12,106 nt of DNA. It comes from Alistipes sp. Its GTDB lineage: Bacteria > Bacteroidota > Bacteroidia > Bacteroidales > Rikenellaceae. The notes under the pieces were generated by a model, which worked only from the letters and a program-made list of their open reading frames with translations, ran no database searches and had not been told where the DNA came from. Both the position numbers and the translations under genes were made by a program. Shown here one piece after another: positions 4,752 through 12,106 of the stretch. The DNA is taken from assembly GCA_031285485.1 (NCBI GenBank), contig JAITWC010000117.1, positions 1-12,106 on the forward strand, read 5' to 3'. Each line of letters opens with the position of its first letter. The stretch's first letter is position 1.

Positions 4752-7688
4752 TTGGTTATCCGCTCCCAAAAATATCTCGTTCGCGGCTTTATCGCGGCTA
4801 TCGTCGTGGCAACCGCGGTGACTACCGCGTGTTCGCCTCTGGGGACTCCATCGGGGTCGAGACGGGGGCGTGGGGCCATTTTCGAGACACCGCAAGCCGC
4901 GACCGACACTCTGCCGACAGCTGATGCGGCGACTGTTCCGCCGACCACGGCCGTGACCGACTCACTCCCTCCGCATGATGAAAATTCGCAGGCGCGGGCC
5001 GATTCCCTCGGACGGGTCGATTCGCTTGCCCTTCCGGTGGCCGACAGTGCGCTCGTCGCACGCGTGGACTCGCTCGGGATGCCGGTGGCCGATTCCACCG
5101 CCTTAGCCCCCCAGGGCCCGCGGCAACCGCGCCGTCGCGACCAACCGTTCCTTGAGGCGCCCGTGGTGGCACACGCCGCCGACTCGGTGGTGTACGACCG
5201 CAGGCTCAACTATATTTTTCACTACAATCAGGGCGACCTTACTTATGAAGACAACAATCTCAAGGGCGACTACATTGCGGTGGACGCCACAACCAGAGAG
5301 ATTATCGGAACGCGCATGGTCGACTCCACGGGTTTAGTCGTGAGGCCCGAGTTCGTTCAGGGCGGGGCGAATTACACGATGGACACGGTGAGATTCAACC
5401 TCGCAACGAGAAAAGCCCTCGTGCAGGGGGTCGCAACGCAGGACGGCGAGGGCTTCATGCTCGCGCGCAGGATGAAGCGTATGCCCGACGGCTCGATGAA
5501 CGGCGAACAGCTCAAATACACGACCTGCGACCTGGTGGAACATCCGCACTTCTACATTGCCATGACCACGGCGAGGGTGATCCCCGGCAAGAAGATCATA
5601 ACGGGTTACGCCTACTTCGTGATGGAGGATGTGCCGATCTATTTCCCGGGCATTCCTGGCGGTTTCTTCCCCATGTCGGTGGGGCCGACGGCGGGGATTG
5701 TCATGCCGACCTGGGGAGAGGAGGTCAACCGTGGCTTCTACCTGCGGGGCGGTGGATACTACTTCACCTTCGGCGACCACCTCGATCTGAAACTCACAGC
5801 TGACATATACACCCTCGGGTCGTGGGGTGTGAATGCAACCAGCCGGTACATCAAACGCTACAAGTACAGCGGCGGATTCAGCGGAACGTACAACAAGCTG
5901 AAGATGGGTGATCCCAATCCACAGAGCAGCAACACCATATCGCTGACGTGGAACCACACCCAGGATCCCAAAGCAAACCCCAGACAGAACTTCTCGGCCA
6001 ACGTCAACTTCCAGACTGCTGGACAACGACAGTTAGCGACCACCTCGTTGCAGGATCACCTCAACACCAGCACCACATCGTCGGTGTCGTACTCAAGGAG
6101 ATGGGAGGTCGGCTCGACGTCGGTGAACCTCACTGCGGCGTTCAACATGACCACCAGTTCGCGCGATTCCACCATCAACGTCACCCTGCCCAACATCAGC
6201 CTCAGCGTGGGGTCGTTCGCACCATTCAAACGCAAAAACGCTATCGGCCAACAGCGATGGTACGAGAAAATAACCGTCGATTACTCGATGCAGGCCCAAA
6301 ACCAGACCTCCGCACGTCCTGGCGCCACGGGCAACGGCCCCAAGGAGAACGAATTCTTCACCAGGGAGACCCTGCAAAATCTGCAAAACGGGGTGAGCCA
6401 CAAAGTAGGGATGAAGACTTCACTCAACCTGTTGGGATACATTAACTTTTCTCCCTCGTTCGCCTACAACGAGGCGTGGAACTTTAAACGGCAGTTGCAG
6501 GGATGGGATCCCAACGGAGGAACCGACGGAACGGGCGCGGCAATGAACACCATCGACCCGAAGAGCCCCAACTACATCCCGCCCGAGTTCGGGTTCTTCC
6601 GCACTTACGACTGGAGTATCAACGGCTCGTTCTCCACGAAACTCTACGGCGTGTTCGAGGTGAAACGCAGGGAGGGAAAAACGGGGTGGTTGCAAGCGTT
6701 CCGGCACATGATAACTCCCACTGTGAGCTTTACCTACGCCCCCGACTTCACTCATCCCAGATATGGGTTCTATAAATATGTGCAGACCAGCTCCAAGGGC
6801 GATGTGAAAGAATATATGCCCGTGATCGGATCGCCAAGGCTAACACCCGGCAGCGCCCGCGCGTCGATCAACGGTTCGATCTCCAACCAGCTTGAGATCA
6901 AGGTAAGGGACGGAAGCGACTCGACCGGAATGAAAAAGATCACCATCATCGAACAATTGTCGCTGAGTGGGCTGTCGTGGAACTTCCTGAAAGACTCGAT
7001 GCAGATGTCTGATGTCGGCATCTCGTTCCGCACGGGTGAGATATTCAAAGGTTTCGCGCTGCAACTGAGCGGCAATTGGACTCCCTACCAATTCGTGGAC
7101 GACGGCATGGGCAGGATGAAACAGATTCGTAAATTTGCCATAGGACGCGGGAAGTTCGGCCGGTTAACCTCTACAAGCTGGTCGTTCGGCAAGACTTTTA
7201 ACTCTCCCCAGGGATCGTCTCCGGGTCGAGGTAGTATTCAGAGCCAGCTCGTTAACCCCTACGACGCTGCCTACGACCCCTACAACTTTGCAAATGGTCT
7301 CAATCCCGTACTGCGACGACAATATATGGTGGAGGGGTGGTACGACTTCAACGTGCCGTGGTCTTTCACATTCAATTACAGCATCAACTACTCTCACACC
7401 AACCAGCGACAGCCCGAGATAGGTCAGACCTTGAGTTTCAATGGCAATGTTACCCTAACGGAAAAATGGGGATTCCACTTCGACAGCGGATACGACTTTA
7501 CGCGACGAAAACTGTCGCACATGCAACTCAGCCTCAATCGCGACCTGCACTGTTGGGAGATGTCGTTCAACTGGGTGCCGATGGGGCCGCAAAAAATGTA
7601 CTCGTTCCACATAGGCATCAAAGCCGGAATGCTCCGCGACATCAAGTACGACAAATCAAGTAACTCCTACGACGGACTTGTACGTTGA
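4752..7688 (+). CDS. lptD: LptD, LPS-assembly outer-membrane barrel protein (Bacteroidetes type)
   Basis: I start the gene at TTG 4752 (978 residues). A TTG at 4719 would add 11 residues but sits inside the predicted -7 element and upstream of its start site; no in-frame ATG precedes the signal sequence. Residues 1-26 form a signal peptide (RSQKYLVRG, then a hydrophobic run ending VTTAC). Residues of about 30-145 are a low-complexity Ala/Asp/Ser/Pro region with a 16-residue tandem duplication. An OstA/LptA-like periplasmic domain follows (about 155-290), including YTTCDLVEHPHFY (256-268) and PGKKI. The rest is a long beta-barrel of alternating aromatic strands, ending with the family-typical RDLHCWEMSFNW near the C-terminus. 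LptD with lipoprotein LptE inserts LPS into the outer leaflet; LptE is not in the window. The last 22 bp overlap the convergent peptidase gene. Confidence 0.93.
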   Translation: MVIRSQKYLVRGFIAAIVVATAVTTACSPLGTPSGSRRGRGAIFETPQAATDTLPTADAATVPPTTAVTDSLPPHDENSQARADSLGRVDSLALPVADSALVARVDSLGMPVADSTALAPQGPRQPRRRDQPFLEAPVVAHAADSVVYDRRLNYIFHYNQGDLTYEDNNLKGDYIAVDATTREIIGTRMVDSTGLVVRPEFVQGGANYTMDTVRFNLATRKALVQGVATQDGEGFMLARRMKRMPDGSMNGEQLKYTTCDLVEHPHFYIAMTTARVIPGKKIITGYAYFVMEDVPIYFPGIPGGFFPMSVGPTAGIVMPTWGEEVNRGFYLRGGGYYFTFGDHLDLKLTADIYTLGSWGVNATSRYIKRYKYSGGFSGTYNKLKMGDPNPQSSNTISLTWNHTQDPKANPRQNFSANVNFQTAGQRQLATTSLQDHLNTSTTSSVSYSRRWEVGSTSVNLTAAFNMTTSSRDSTINVTLPNISLSVGSFAPFKRKNAIGQQRWYEKITVDYSMQAQNQTSARPGATGNGPKENEFFTRETLQNLQNGVSHKVGMKTSLNLLGYINFSPSFAYNEAWNFKRQLQGWDPNGGTDGTGAAMNTIDPKSPNYIPPEFGFFRTYDWSINGSFSTKLYGVFEVKRREGKTGWLQAFRHMITPTVSFTYAPDFTHPRYGFYKYVQTSSKGDVKEYMPVIGSPRLTPGSARASINGSISNQLEIKVRDGSDSTGMKKITIIEQLSLSGLSWNFLKDSMQMSDVGISFRTGEIFKGFALQLSGNWTPYQFVDDGMGRMKQIRKFAIGRGKFGRLTSTSWSFGKTFNSPQGSSPGRGSIQSQLVNPYDAAYDPYNFANGLNPVLRRQYMVEGWYDFNVPWSFTFNYSINYSHTNQRQPEIGQTLSFNGNVTLTEKWGFHFDSGYDFTRRKLSHMQLSLNRDLHCWEMSFNWVPMGPQKMYSFHIGIKAGMLRDIKYDKSSNSYDGLVR
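5013..5108 (+). repeat. 48-bp tandem duplication inside lptD
   Basis: Two adjacent in-frame copies (5013-5060 and 5061-5108) encode RVDSLALPVADSALVA and RVDSLGMPVADSTALA. The peptides share 11 of 16 residues, while the DNA differs at many third positions, so the duplication is not recent. It lies in the flexible segment between the signal peptide and the periplasmic domain and probably only sets linker length. Confidence 0.8.
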
Positions 7689-8290
7689 TCCGATCCGGTG
7701 AACTCCGGTCGGTACTTTCTTAATTCTTTATTGAGGGCTTTACTGCGGCCGTCGGTCACGCTGTCAAGAAGGGCGTGGAAACGGGGCGAATGGTTGCGGT
7801 GAACAGTGTGGCACAACTCGTGGAGCACGATGTACTCGGCCAGATGCGCGGGCAGAGCGGCAAGCGACAGAGACAAGTTGATGTCATTCCGCACCGTGCA
7901 ACTTCCCCAGCGGCTCTTGGTGGCCTTGATTCTCACCGTGCCGTAGCGGAAACCGTGCAGGGCAGCGAGGCACTCGACCATTTCGGGCAGGCGGATTTTG
8001 GCCTCGGTGCGCAGCTTTTCTATGGCACGCTTTTGGGCGGCTTTTTCCTCTACGTCAAGCGGTTTGGGATTTTGGGCATTGGGGTATTTCACGGCCATTT
8101 TTTTGCGCGAAGAGGCGATCCATTCCGTTTTTTCGTCGAGGAATTTCAGCGCTCGCTTTTGGGTAACCCAAACGGGGAACGACAGCCTCACCACGCCGTT
8201 AGGCCTGACGGACAGCATTATGCGAGTTACCCGTCGGGTTTTCGACAGCACCACTTCGCCGACGGGCGGGTATGTTATTACTTTCTGCAT
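7667..8290 (-). CDS. YgjP/DUF45-type (M48-like) zinc metallopeptidase
   Basis: 207 residues from ATG 8290, which shares its first base with the last base of the argH TGA (TGATG). The adjacent upstream TTG at 8293 is less likely. Family marks are a beta-rich N-terminus (about 1-45), SRWGSC at 126-131, and HELCHTVHRNHSPRFH at 157-172. In that last motif H157, E158 and H161 form the HExxH site and H167 is the probable third zinc ligand. The middle (about 60-110) is a charged helical region. It has no signal peptide or membrane segment, so it is probably cytoplasmic. The family is widespread but its substrates are poorly known. It is the last gene of the arginine/rlmB block, and its final 22 bp are the reverse complement of the end of lptD. 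Confidence 0.9.
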   Translation of the reverse strand: MQKVITYPPVGEVVLSKTRRVTRIMLSVRPNGVVRLSFPVWVTQKRALKFLDEKTEWIASSRKKMAVKYPNAQNPKPLDVEEKAAQKRAIEKLRTEAKIRLPEMVECLAALHGFRYGTVRIKATKSRWGSCTVRNDINLSLSLAALPAHLAEYIVLHELCHTVHRNHSPRFHALLDSVTDGRSKALNKELRKYRPEFTGSDQRTSPS

Positions 8291-9660
8291 CAATCGGCGA
8301 TCAACTCCGCCTCGGCCCGCTCGACCTTCTCGAATTCGAACTGTGTGAGGGTGGCATTCATCAAGGCGGCGATCTGTTCCGTGGCAAGGTTGCCGATGCT
8401 GCCGATGTGGGTGTGGCGGATCTGCGTGTCGGGCTTGAAGTTGCCACTCTCGATCTTTGTGCCGACGGCACGGTAGGCGTCGCGGAACGGTACTCCCTTC
8501 AATACAAGCGCATTAACGCTTTCGACGCTAAATAAATAAGCGTAGCGCGGATCGTCCAAAATGTCGGTTCGCACCTCAATATGTGTAAGCATTGCGTCGG
8601 CCATTTCCAAAACCTGTCGCATGTCTTGCAACGCTGGAAATACCGTCTCCTTAAGCAGTTGAAAATCACGATTATAACCAAGAGGAAGGTTAGTCGTTAG
8701 CATTGTCACGGTGCCGGGCAGCGCCTGCAAAAGGTTGCACTTTCCGCGCGCAATCTCCCACACGTCGGGGTTTTTTTTGTGCGGCATGATGCTCGAACCG
8801 GTCGTCAATGTGTCGGGGTACGAGATGAAACCGAAGTTCTGGTTGAGCCACATCGTGTTGTCCATCGCCAGTCGTCCGACAGTCGCTGCTAGTGACGAAA
8901 CAGCCTGTGCTACAATTCGTTCTGTCTTACCGCGACCCATTTGCGCGTAGACGGCATTGTAGGCGGGCGACTCGAAACCCAACAGGCGCGTGGTCATTTC
9001 GCGGTTGAGCGGGAACGACGAACCGTAACCGGCGGCCGATCCGAGTGGGTTGCGGTTGGTGACGCGCCACGCAGCCAGCATCATCTGCATGTCATCGGCC
9101 AAACTCTCGGCATAGGCCCCGAACCAGAGGCCAAATGACGATGGCATAGCGATTTGCAGGTGGGTGTAGCCCGGCATTAGGACGTTTTTGTGCTTCTCAG
9201 AGAGCGTCTGGAGGCGGTCGAAAAGTTGCTTGGCGCTCCGCACAATTGCCGCGATCTCGTGTCTCAAAAATATACGTAAGTCAACAAGTATCTGATCGTT
9301 ACGCGAGCGGCCGCTGTGTATTTTCTTGCCCGTATCACCGAGCCTTTTGGTGAGCATCCATTCCACCTGCGAGTGGATGTCCTCGATGCCGTCGGCGATG
9401 GCGAACTCGCCGCGGCGCACCTCGGCGAGAATGTTTTTCAGTTCCATCTGCACACTCTCGAGTTCGTCGGCGGTGAGCAGATTGATGGTCTCCAACATGC
9501 GGGTATGTGCCAGAGACCCAAGTATATCGGCCTCTGCAAGCAGTGCATCCATCTCCCTATCACGACCCACCGTGAAGGTATCGACCATTGCCACCGCATC
9601 GCGCAATCCTTTATTAATGAGGTCGCCACTATTTTCGCTGTTTTTTGCCCATATTTTCAT
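8290..9660 (-). CDS. argH: Argininosuccinate lyase
   Basis: 456 residues from ATG 9660, overlapping the upstream M20 stop as ATGA. It splits argininosuccinate into arginine and fumarate, the last step of arginine biosynthesis, as a cytoplasmic tetramer. Fumarase/aspartase superfamily motifs are in order: HSGRSRNDQ at 115-123, MPGYTHLQIAMP from 162 with catalytic-type H167, and the signature loop TGSSIMPHKKNPD at 287-299 containing the catalytic serine. The N-terminal FTVGRDREMD segment and the MPSSFGLWFGAYAESL stretch match the Bacteroidetes subtype. Length is normal. Codon use is uneven: codons within 8491-8700 and 8860-8940 end in G or C far less often than their neighbours, with no frameshift or lost motif. 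It follows the argE-like gene directly, which supports a shared arginine role. Confidence 0.96.
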   Translation of the reverse strand: MKIWAKNSENSGDLINKGLRDAVAMVDTFTVGRDREMDALLAEADILGSLAHTRMLETINLLTADELESVQMELKNILAEVRRGEFAIADGIEDIHSQVEWMLTKRLGDTGKKIHSGRSRNDQILVDLRIFLRHEIAAIVRSAKQLFDRLQTLSEKHKNVLMPGYTHLQIAMPSSFGLWFGAYAESLADDMQMMLAAWRVTNRNPLGSAAGYGSSFPLNREMTTRLLGFESPAYNAVYAQMGRGKTERIVAQAVSSLAATVGRLAMDNTMWLNQNFGFISYPDTLTTGSSIMPHKKNPDVWEIARGKCNLLQALPGTVTMLTTNLPLGYNRDFQLLKETVFPALQDMRQVLEMADAMLTHIEVRTDILDDPRYAYLFSVESVNALVLKGVPFRDAYRAVGTKIESGNFKPDTQIRHTHIGSIGNLATEQIAALMNATLTQFEFEKVERAEAELIAD

Positions 9661-10769
9661 AAAACTATCTTCTCTAAAAGTTTGATATACAATTCTATGC
9701 CCCGTTCGATCTCGGCGAGTTCCACGTACTCGTCGGCTGAGTGTGAACGTGCACTCTGGCCGGGGCCGATCTTCACCGATGGGATGGCGGTGAGGGTCAC
9801 CTGGTCAGAGGTGGTCGGCGATCCGAAGGTGTTGAGCTCTACCGCGATGCCCGCCTGCACGACAGGGTGGTCGAGTTCAATCGACGACGAGCGCAGGTGG
9901 AGGGAGCGCGGCTCAACGGAGCATGCAACGTACTGTCGTACAGTATCTAACACATCTTCGTTAGTGTAGCACTCGGTCACACGGCAATCGACCACGAACC
10001 TGCACTCGGCCGGCACGACGTTGTGGCCTACCCCCGCCGAGATCATCGTGACGCTCATTTTCACCTCTCCGAAAAGCGGGCTTTTGAGCGGGAAACGGTA
10101 ATCGCGAAACCATTCTATATCCTTGAGTGACCGGTATATAGCATTGTCGCCTTCGTCTCTCGCGGCGTGACCGGCGCGTCCCTTCGCCGTGCAGTCGAGT
10201 ACCATCAGGCCCCTCTCCGCAATGGCGAGATTCATGCCTGTCGGCTCGCCGACTATTGCAAAGTCGCCGTTGCGCGCAGAATCCGGCGTCGACGGATTGT
10301 TGCCGATCCCGAGTTCGAGTTCCGGAAGAATGCTTCGCACACCACCCGGCCCACTAATCTCCTCTTCCGCAACGAGCGCAAGTATAAGATTGTATTTCAG
10401 GTCGTTTCGATCATAAAAATGACGGAAAGCCGTGCTCAACGACACCACACTTGCACCCGCGTCGTTGCTCCCGAGGCCGTAAAGCCGACCATCTTCGATC
10501 ACCGGGTCGAACGGGTCGCGCGTCCACGCCTCGCTCGGGCGCACGGTGTCGTGGTGCGAGCAGAGCAGAATGGTCGGTTTCGCCGGATCGAAATGTAAAT
10601 TGCTTACCCAAACGTTGTTACCGCGTCGATGCAGGTTCATGATACTCTTGTCGCCGAGCCACTGCGCGAGTATGCGAGCGGTTTCGCTCTCCTCGCGGCT
10701 AAAAGAGGGGACGCGGATCAGTTCGCTCAAAAGAGCAACTGCATCATCAAATAAACCACTGTCTTTCAC
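9657..10769 (-). CDS. argE: M20 family deacylase, probable N-acetyl/N-succinylornithine deacetylase
   Basis: 370 residues with a GTG start at 10769. No in-frame ATG lies upstream, and VPSFSREE near the N-terminus is at the normal family position. M20 metal and catalytic residues are visible: HHDTV with H72 and D74, bridging D103 in GLGSNDAGAS, the acidic pair in AEEEISG (136-137), E175 in VGEPTG, and H343 in SHSADE. The dimerisation lid is about 185-295. It should remove the acyl group from acyl-ornithine to give ornithine. Bacteroidetes can use succinylated rather than acetylated intermediates, so the acyl group is uncertain. The direct overlap with argH favours arginine over lysine (DapE) metabolism. 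An out-of-frame ATG-AAG-TGA mini-frame overlaps the GTG start and might couple translation to rlmB, 17 bases upstream. Confidence 0.87.
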   Translation of the reverse strand: MKDSGLFDDAVALLSELIRVPSFSREESETARILAQWLGDKSIMNLHRRGNNVWVSNLHFDPAKPTILLCSHHDTVRPSEAWTRDPFDPVIEDGRLYGLGSNDAGASVVSLSTAFRHFYDRNDLKYNLILALVAEEEISGPGGVRSILPELELGIGNNPSTPDSARNGDFAIVGEPTGMNLAIAERGLMVLDCTAKGRAGHAARDEGDNAIYRSLKDIEWFRDYRFPLKSPLFGEVKMSVTMISAGVGHNVVPAECRFVVDCRVTECYTNEDVLDTVRQYVACSVEPRSLHLRSSSIELDHPVVQAGIAVELNTFGSPTTSDQVTLTAIPSVKIGPGQSARSHSADEYVELAEIERGIELYIKLLEKIVL

Positions 10770-10786
10770 TTCATTACATTTTATCG

Positions 10787-11566
10787 CTATAACTCTCCTG
10801 TAAAATCCGCCGTGGCCGTTGCCACCCGTTGTCTTACAGCTTCGAAAAGCATAATGGCGGCGGCGGCGCCGACGTTCAGCGACTCGATCTTGCCACGTAA
10901 AGATATGAAAACATGTTCGTTACAAAGTTTCAGTACATCCTTTGAGATACCGTCCTCCTCGCTGCCCATCACTATGACGGTCGGGCGGGTGAAGTCGGCC
11001 GCATAGAGAAGTTTGTCTGACTTTTCAGTCGCCGCAACCACTTGAAAACCTTCGGCTTGGAGCAGTTTCAACGTGTTGCGGATGCTGCCGACGCGGCTCA
11101 CCGGGATAATGTTCAGTGCCCCGGCAGAGGCTTTCAGCGCGTCGGCGTTAACCGGTGCGGCGTTCTTAAGAGGGACTATAAGCCCGTGAGCGCCGGCGCA
11201 TTCGGCCGACCGTGCGATGGCGCCGAAGTTGCGCACGTCGGTCACTCCGTCGAAAACCACCACAAGGCCCGGCACACCTTCGGGGATCGAGTCGAGGATT
11301 TCTTCGACACCGGCGTATACTATCGCCGAGATTTGTGCCACAACGCCCTGATGGTTTGCGCTTTGTCCCCAACGTCCGTTCTTTGTGAGCCTGTCTAATT
11401 TCTCGACCGGAACTTCCTGAATGTGGACATGTTGTGCGCGGGCGATCTCACGCAGTTCGCCGATCAGCACCCCCTCGGCGCCCTTTTTGATGTATATTTT
11501 CTCGATCTGCCGCCCCGCCTCGATCGCCTCTATCACGGGTCTCAGCCCGAAAACCAGATTATTCAT
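10787..11566 (-). CDS. rlmB: 23S rRNA 2'-O-ribose methyltransferase, TrmH/SpoU family
   Basis: 259 residues from ATG 11566. An N-terminal SpoU substrate-binding domain (about 1-80, starting LVFGLRPVIEAI and ending NHQGVVA) precedes the SPOUT knot domain (about 100-250). Motif 1 is VVFDGVTDVRNFGAIARSAE with N113 and R119, motif 2 is VIVMGSEEDGIS ending at 208, and motif 3 is RGKIESLNVGAAAA at 224-237. The N-terminal domain and overall layout fit RlmB, which methylates G2251 in the 23S rRNA P-loop in E. coli; the exact target here is inferred. The stop is 17 bases before the argE-like start and the start lies 12 bases after the DUF4253-like gene, so it appears to be an internal operon gene. Confidence 0.9.
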   Translation of the reverse strand: MNNLVFGLRPVIEAIEAGRQIEKIYIKKGAEGVLIGELREIARAQHVHIQEVPVEKLDRLTKNGRWGQSANHQGVVAQISAIVYAGVEEILDSIPEGVPGLVVVFDGVTDVRNFGAIARSAECAGAHGLIVPLKNAAPVNADALKASAGALNIIPVSRVGSIRNTLKLLQAEGFQVVAATEKSDKLLYAADFTRPTVIVMGSEEDGISKDVLKLCNEHVFISLRGKIESLNVGAAAAIMLFEAVRQRVATATADFTGEL

Positions 11567-11578
11567 ATCATATTCTTA

Positions 11579-12106
11579 TTAATCCCACCAAAAATATACG
11601 CCGTTCACACGCTCCATCTCTTTGATAAGCGCGGTTTTGTTTTTGTAGACCTGCAACACCAGATCGGGACAAAACTCGATTACCTCCTCGGCAAATTTCC
11701 TGAATTTGGGCGTGCGCGTATCCCACAACCTCGATTGTTCATACCACTTGGCGGAGCGAGTACCGCCGAGATACTCGGGAGCCTCGTGGATAAAAAATAT
11801 CCGCATCCAGTCGGCGCCGCACCCCCACAGCACAAGGTCGTAGCGCCGTTGCCACTCCTCGACCTTAGCAATGAGCGCGTCGTTGTCAATTCCGGGATTT
11901 GTGCCGTTGGTGCCGCGCCACCTCAATATGTCGATGTCGGTTTTCCCTTTCGCCACGGCGAGGTAATTATTGTCCGGCCATCCCGAGCCCGTATCAAAAT
12001 GGAACAGATTATAGCCCGAATCTCTGTATCGTAATTTGTTTCGGTAGATGATGCGGTTGATTTCTTCATCCGCGTTACCATTTTTGTCCGCCCAAAACGA
12101 ACAGAT
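11579..12106 (-). CDS. DUF4253-like protein, N-terminus outside the window
   Basis: The frame is open from the right edge to a TAA at 11579, giving the last 175 residues; the start is not visible. A GTG at 11956 could be mistaken for a start, but the upstream codons continue in the same style (SGWPDNNYLAV). The C-terminus has the pattern I associate with DUF4253: EEWQRRYDLVLWG, then FAEEVIEFCPDLVLQ, and a terminal FWWD. About 40 residues between them (YLGGTRSAKWYEQSRLWDTR) do not match what I remember and may be lineage-specific. No signal peptide or membrane segment is visible. The function of this family is unknown to me. It is the most upstream visible gene of the block leading to rlmB, so its promoter lies outside. 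Confidence 0.72.
   Translation of the reverse strand: MCSFWADKNGNADEEINRIIYRNKLRYRDSGYNLFHFDTGSGWPDNNYLAVAKGKTDIDILRWRGTNGTNPGIDNDALIAKVEEWQRRYDLVLWGCGADWMRIFFIHEAPEYLGGTRSAKWYEQSRLWDTRTPKFRKFAEEVIEFCPDLVLQVYKNKTALIKEMERVNGVYFWWD

Noticed and set aside
5334..6026. Minus-strand frame of 230 codons
   Set aside because: Antisense to the LptD barrel; no family resemblance.
7692..7730. Possible lptD terminator: GATCCGG/CCGGTC hairpin followed by a T-rich stretch
   Set aside because: The stem is only about six pairs with a bulge, the T-run is broken, and it lies within the opposing peptidase gene; too weak to annotate.
7775..8476. Plus-strand frame of 233 codons
   Set aside because: Antisense to the zinc peptidase and the end of argH, both with clear catalytic motifs.
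9660..10769. M20 protein as DapE (lysine pathway) or a dipeptidase
   Set aside because: Metal motifs are shared across M20, but the 4-base overlap with argH makes an arginine role more likely; the substrate stays unproven.

Overview
The window looks like a chromosomal segment of a fairly GC-rich member of the Bacteroidales; an Alistipes/Rikenellaceae-like genome is my best guess, from family resemblance and base composition rather than any marker gene. The evidence is Bacteroidetes-type versions of LptD, MlaD, MutS2 and ArgH, perfect TAnnTTTG promoter elements, no obvious Shine-Dalgarno sites, and very tight gene packing. There is no sign of phage, insertion sequence, tRNA or rRNA. All recognisable genes but one are core housekeeping or envelope genes.

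Left block (1-4683, minus strand). Transcription runs from a periplasmic N-acetylmuramoyl-L-alanine amidase with a C-terminal SPOR-like domain, to an MCE/MlaD-type lipid transport protein, to MutS2, which is cut by the window edge inside its Smr domain. mlaD and mutS2 overlap by ATGA. The amidase-mlaD gap is an unusual 368 bases. It holds three 42-bp tandem units, each centred on a TTTCCCAACGTTGGGAAA-type palindrome, plus a separate 15-bp palindrome.

Centre (4684-7688). lptD, for the LPS-export outer-membrane barrel, is transcribed rightward, divergently from the amidase. Between them lies a nearly symmetric 20-bp sequence that carries a perfect Bacteroidetes -7 element on each strand. This placement implies that lptD starts at a TTG at 4752.

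Right block (7667-12106, minus strand). A compact, probably co-transcribed set runs from a DUF4253-like protein (N-terminus outside the window) to rlmB, an argE-like M20 deacylase, argH, and a YgjP/DUF45-type zinc peptidase. Gaps are 12 and 17 bases, followed by ATGA and TGATG overlaps. The last gene overlaps the end of lptD convergently by 22 bp.

Functionally, the left and centre genes build and maintain the envelope (peptidoglycan trimming, lipid asymmetry, LPS insertion). The right block combines the end of arginine biosynthesis with rRNA methylation and two poorly characterised proteins. I found no clear new multi-gene system. The best leads are the mirrored promoter, the palindromic repeat array, a two-cysteine pattern in LptD, and the DUF4253 and peptidase genes attached to the arginine genes.
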